A stretch of 64,000 bases of DNA, taken from contig NZ_JAQYUU010000009.1 of assembly GCF_028728205.1 (NCBI RefSeq), positions 62,001 through 126,000 on the forward strand. Direction: 5' to 3'. The position numbers and the translations under genes are program-made. Below, in pieces: positions 63,339-64,000 of this stretch; the first letter of the stretch is position 1, and the number at the start of each line of letters is the position of its first letter. The notes under the pieces were generated by a model, which was not told where the DNA came from, did no database searches, and was given only the letters and a program-made list of their open reading frames with translations. This DNA comes from Clostridium sp. 'White wine YQ'. GTDB taxonomy: Bacteria; Bacillota; Clostridia; Clostridiales; Clostridiaceae.

Positions 63339-64000
63339 ATGAAAAAATTAATAAACCAGAAGTTGTTGAATCAGGATAAGAAGATAATACTTTGGGGTGT
63401 TATTTTAATGACAATAGTATTTCTTTTTTTAACCAATATGCACCAAATGATTCAATACAAGAACCATGGTACTAATTCAGAGGAGGTAATAAAACAATAT
63501 TTTTCATTAGCACCTTTTAAAAGTTGTATTCTATATTTAATTTATGGGTTTTTAACATGTTTTATATTAAGAGATATGGACAGTTTAGTCTCAAGCATAG
63601 AAGAAGAAAAGTATAATTTGAAAGAAGTCTTTTTCACTAAAGTAAGTACCTTGATAGGTATTACTAGTACAAGTATAATAATTGTATTTCTATTTAAGAT
63701 AATAGTTTATATGGTGAAAAGACAAGACTTTCAGTCATTAGGTATTAATGGTTACAATATATTTATATTCTTTCTATTAGCACTAGCAATTTCCATAGTA
63801 TCTTGTGGAGGGATTTTTTTATCCTTTATGCTCGTTAAAAACAAGATTTTAGCAATAATTTTCGTTCCATGTATTGAATACTGTTTATTTTTATTTTTTG
63901 GTCTTTTTAAAATGTTATTGAGTAGTTATTTATGGCCATTAAAATGGTTACTAGATATGATAGGAAGTATAATGGTTGATTATTTTGCATTATCCTTAAC
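63339..64000 (+). CDS. Membrane protein, incomplete at window end
   Basis: An open frame of at least 220 codons with no stop before the edge. It starts ATG 63339 behind GGAAGGA. It reads MKKLINQKLLNQDKKIILWG..., with helices near residues 18-36, 60-80, 105-125, 145-165 and 175-200. The layout suggests an ABC-2-type permease-like or other integral membrane protein, but without its C-terminus no family can be given. It shows that a new operon begins after bofA. Confidence 0.65.
   Translation, partial: MKKLINQKLLNQDKKIILWGVILMTIVFLFLTNMHQMIQYKNHGTNSEEVIKQYFSLAPFKSCILYLIYGFLTCFILRDMDSLVSSIEEEKYNLKEVFFTKVSTLIGITSTSIIIVFLFKIIVYMVKRQDFQSLGINGYNIFIFFLLALAISIVSCGGIFLSFMLVKNKILAIIFVPCIEYCLFLFFGLFKMLLSSYLWPLKWLLDMIGSIMVDYFALSL

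Overview
The window is AT-rich, strongly Clostridium-like DNA. Support for this comes from consensus AGGAGG ribosome sites, frequent TTG and GTG starts, sporulation genes (CotF-like coat proteins, BofA), anaerobic glycerol oxidation, a bifunctional GshAB and the block dnaX-ybaB-recR-yaaL-bofA. It is most likely a Clostridium sensu stricto chromosome; the sequence alone does not give a species. There are no prophage, insertion sequence, CRISPR or rRNA genes. The window reads as an ordinary chromosomal segment with accessory gene sets inserted between conserved blocks.

Layout: 0-5 kb holds an ABC export operon with three membrane subunits and one ATPase, a Tyr/Pro-rich small protein and a lipoprotein. 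5-10 kb holds a DJ-1-like protein, an HxlR regulator divergent from a flavin oxidoreductase, and a spore-coat cluster with two CotF-like gene pairs flanking a zinc alcohol dehydrogenase. 10-16.5 kb holds an AgrC-like kinase, a GH1 glycosidase with its GntR regulator, and a LytTR response regulator. 17-31 kb holds MATE, gshAB, ArsR, an MFS pump with an autoregulated TetR, YcxB-like proteins, plsY, a glycosyltransferase pair, a second MATE and tadA. 31-42 kb holds hom, two probable surface or coat proteins, DUF3343 with a cysteine desulfurase-like enzyme, a CobW/permease/TIGR03943 metal-type cluster and lgt. 43.9-44.3 kb carries tRNA-Ser(GGA) and the large SRP RNA. 44.5-53 kb holds an exported superoxide dismutase, YitT, and a full glycerol regulon (three-gene G3P oxidoreductase, glpF, glpK, glpP) with two matching GlpP-type antitermination leaders. 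53-58 kb holds an ECF sigma/anti-sigma pair, an ABC exporter with a TetR regulator, and folA/thyA. 59-63 kb holds dnaX, ybaB, recR, yaaL and bofA. A membrane protein gene runs off the right edge.

The most unusual content is non-coding. (1) Two copies of an unrecognised structured element of about 195 nt lie at 52871-53064 and 61516-61710. They share a nearly identical 3' part of about 100 nt ending in a terminator, and have compensatory changes in two stems. (2) A 350-nt intergenic region between dnaX and ybaB is packed with nested hairpins, a tandem repeat and direct repeats. (3) Very strong hairpins bury the ribosome binding sites of the sod gene and of the Tyr/Pro-rich gene. (4) A cluster of DnaA-box-like 9-mers lies between the SRP RNA and sod. 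(5) Matching operator motifs can be paired with their regulators (GntR, TetR, HxlR, GlpP).
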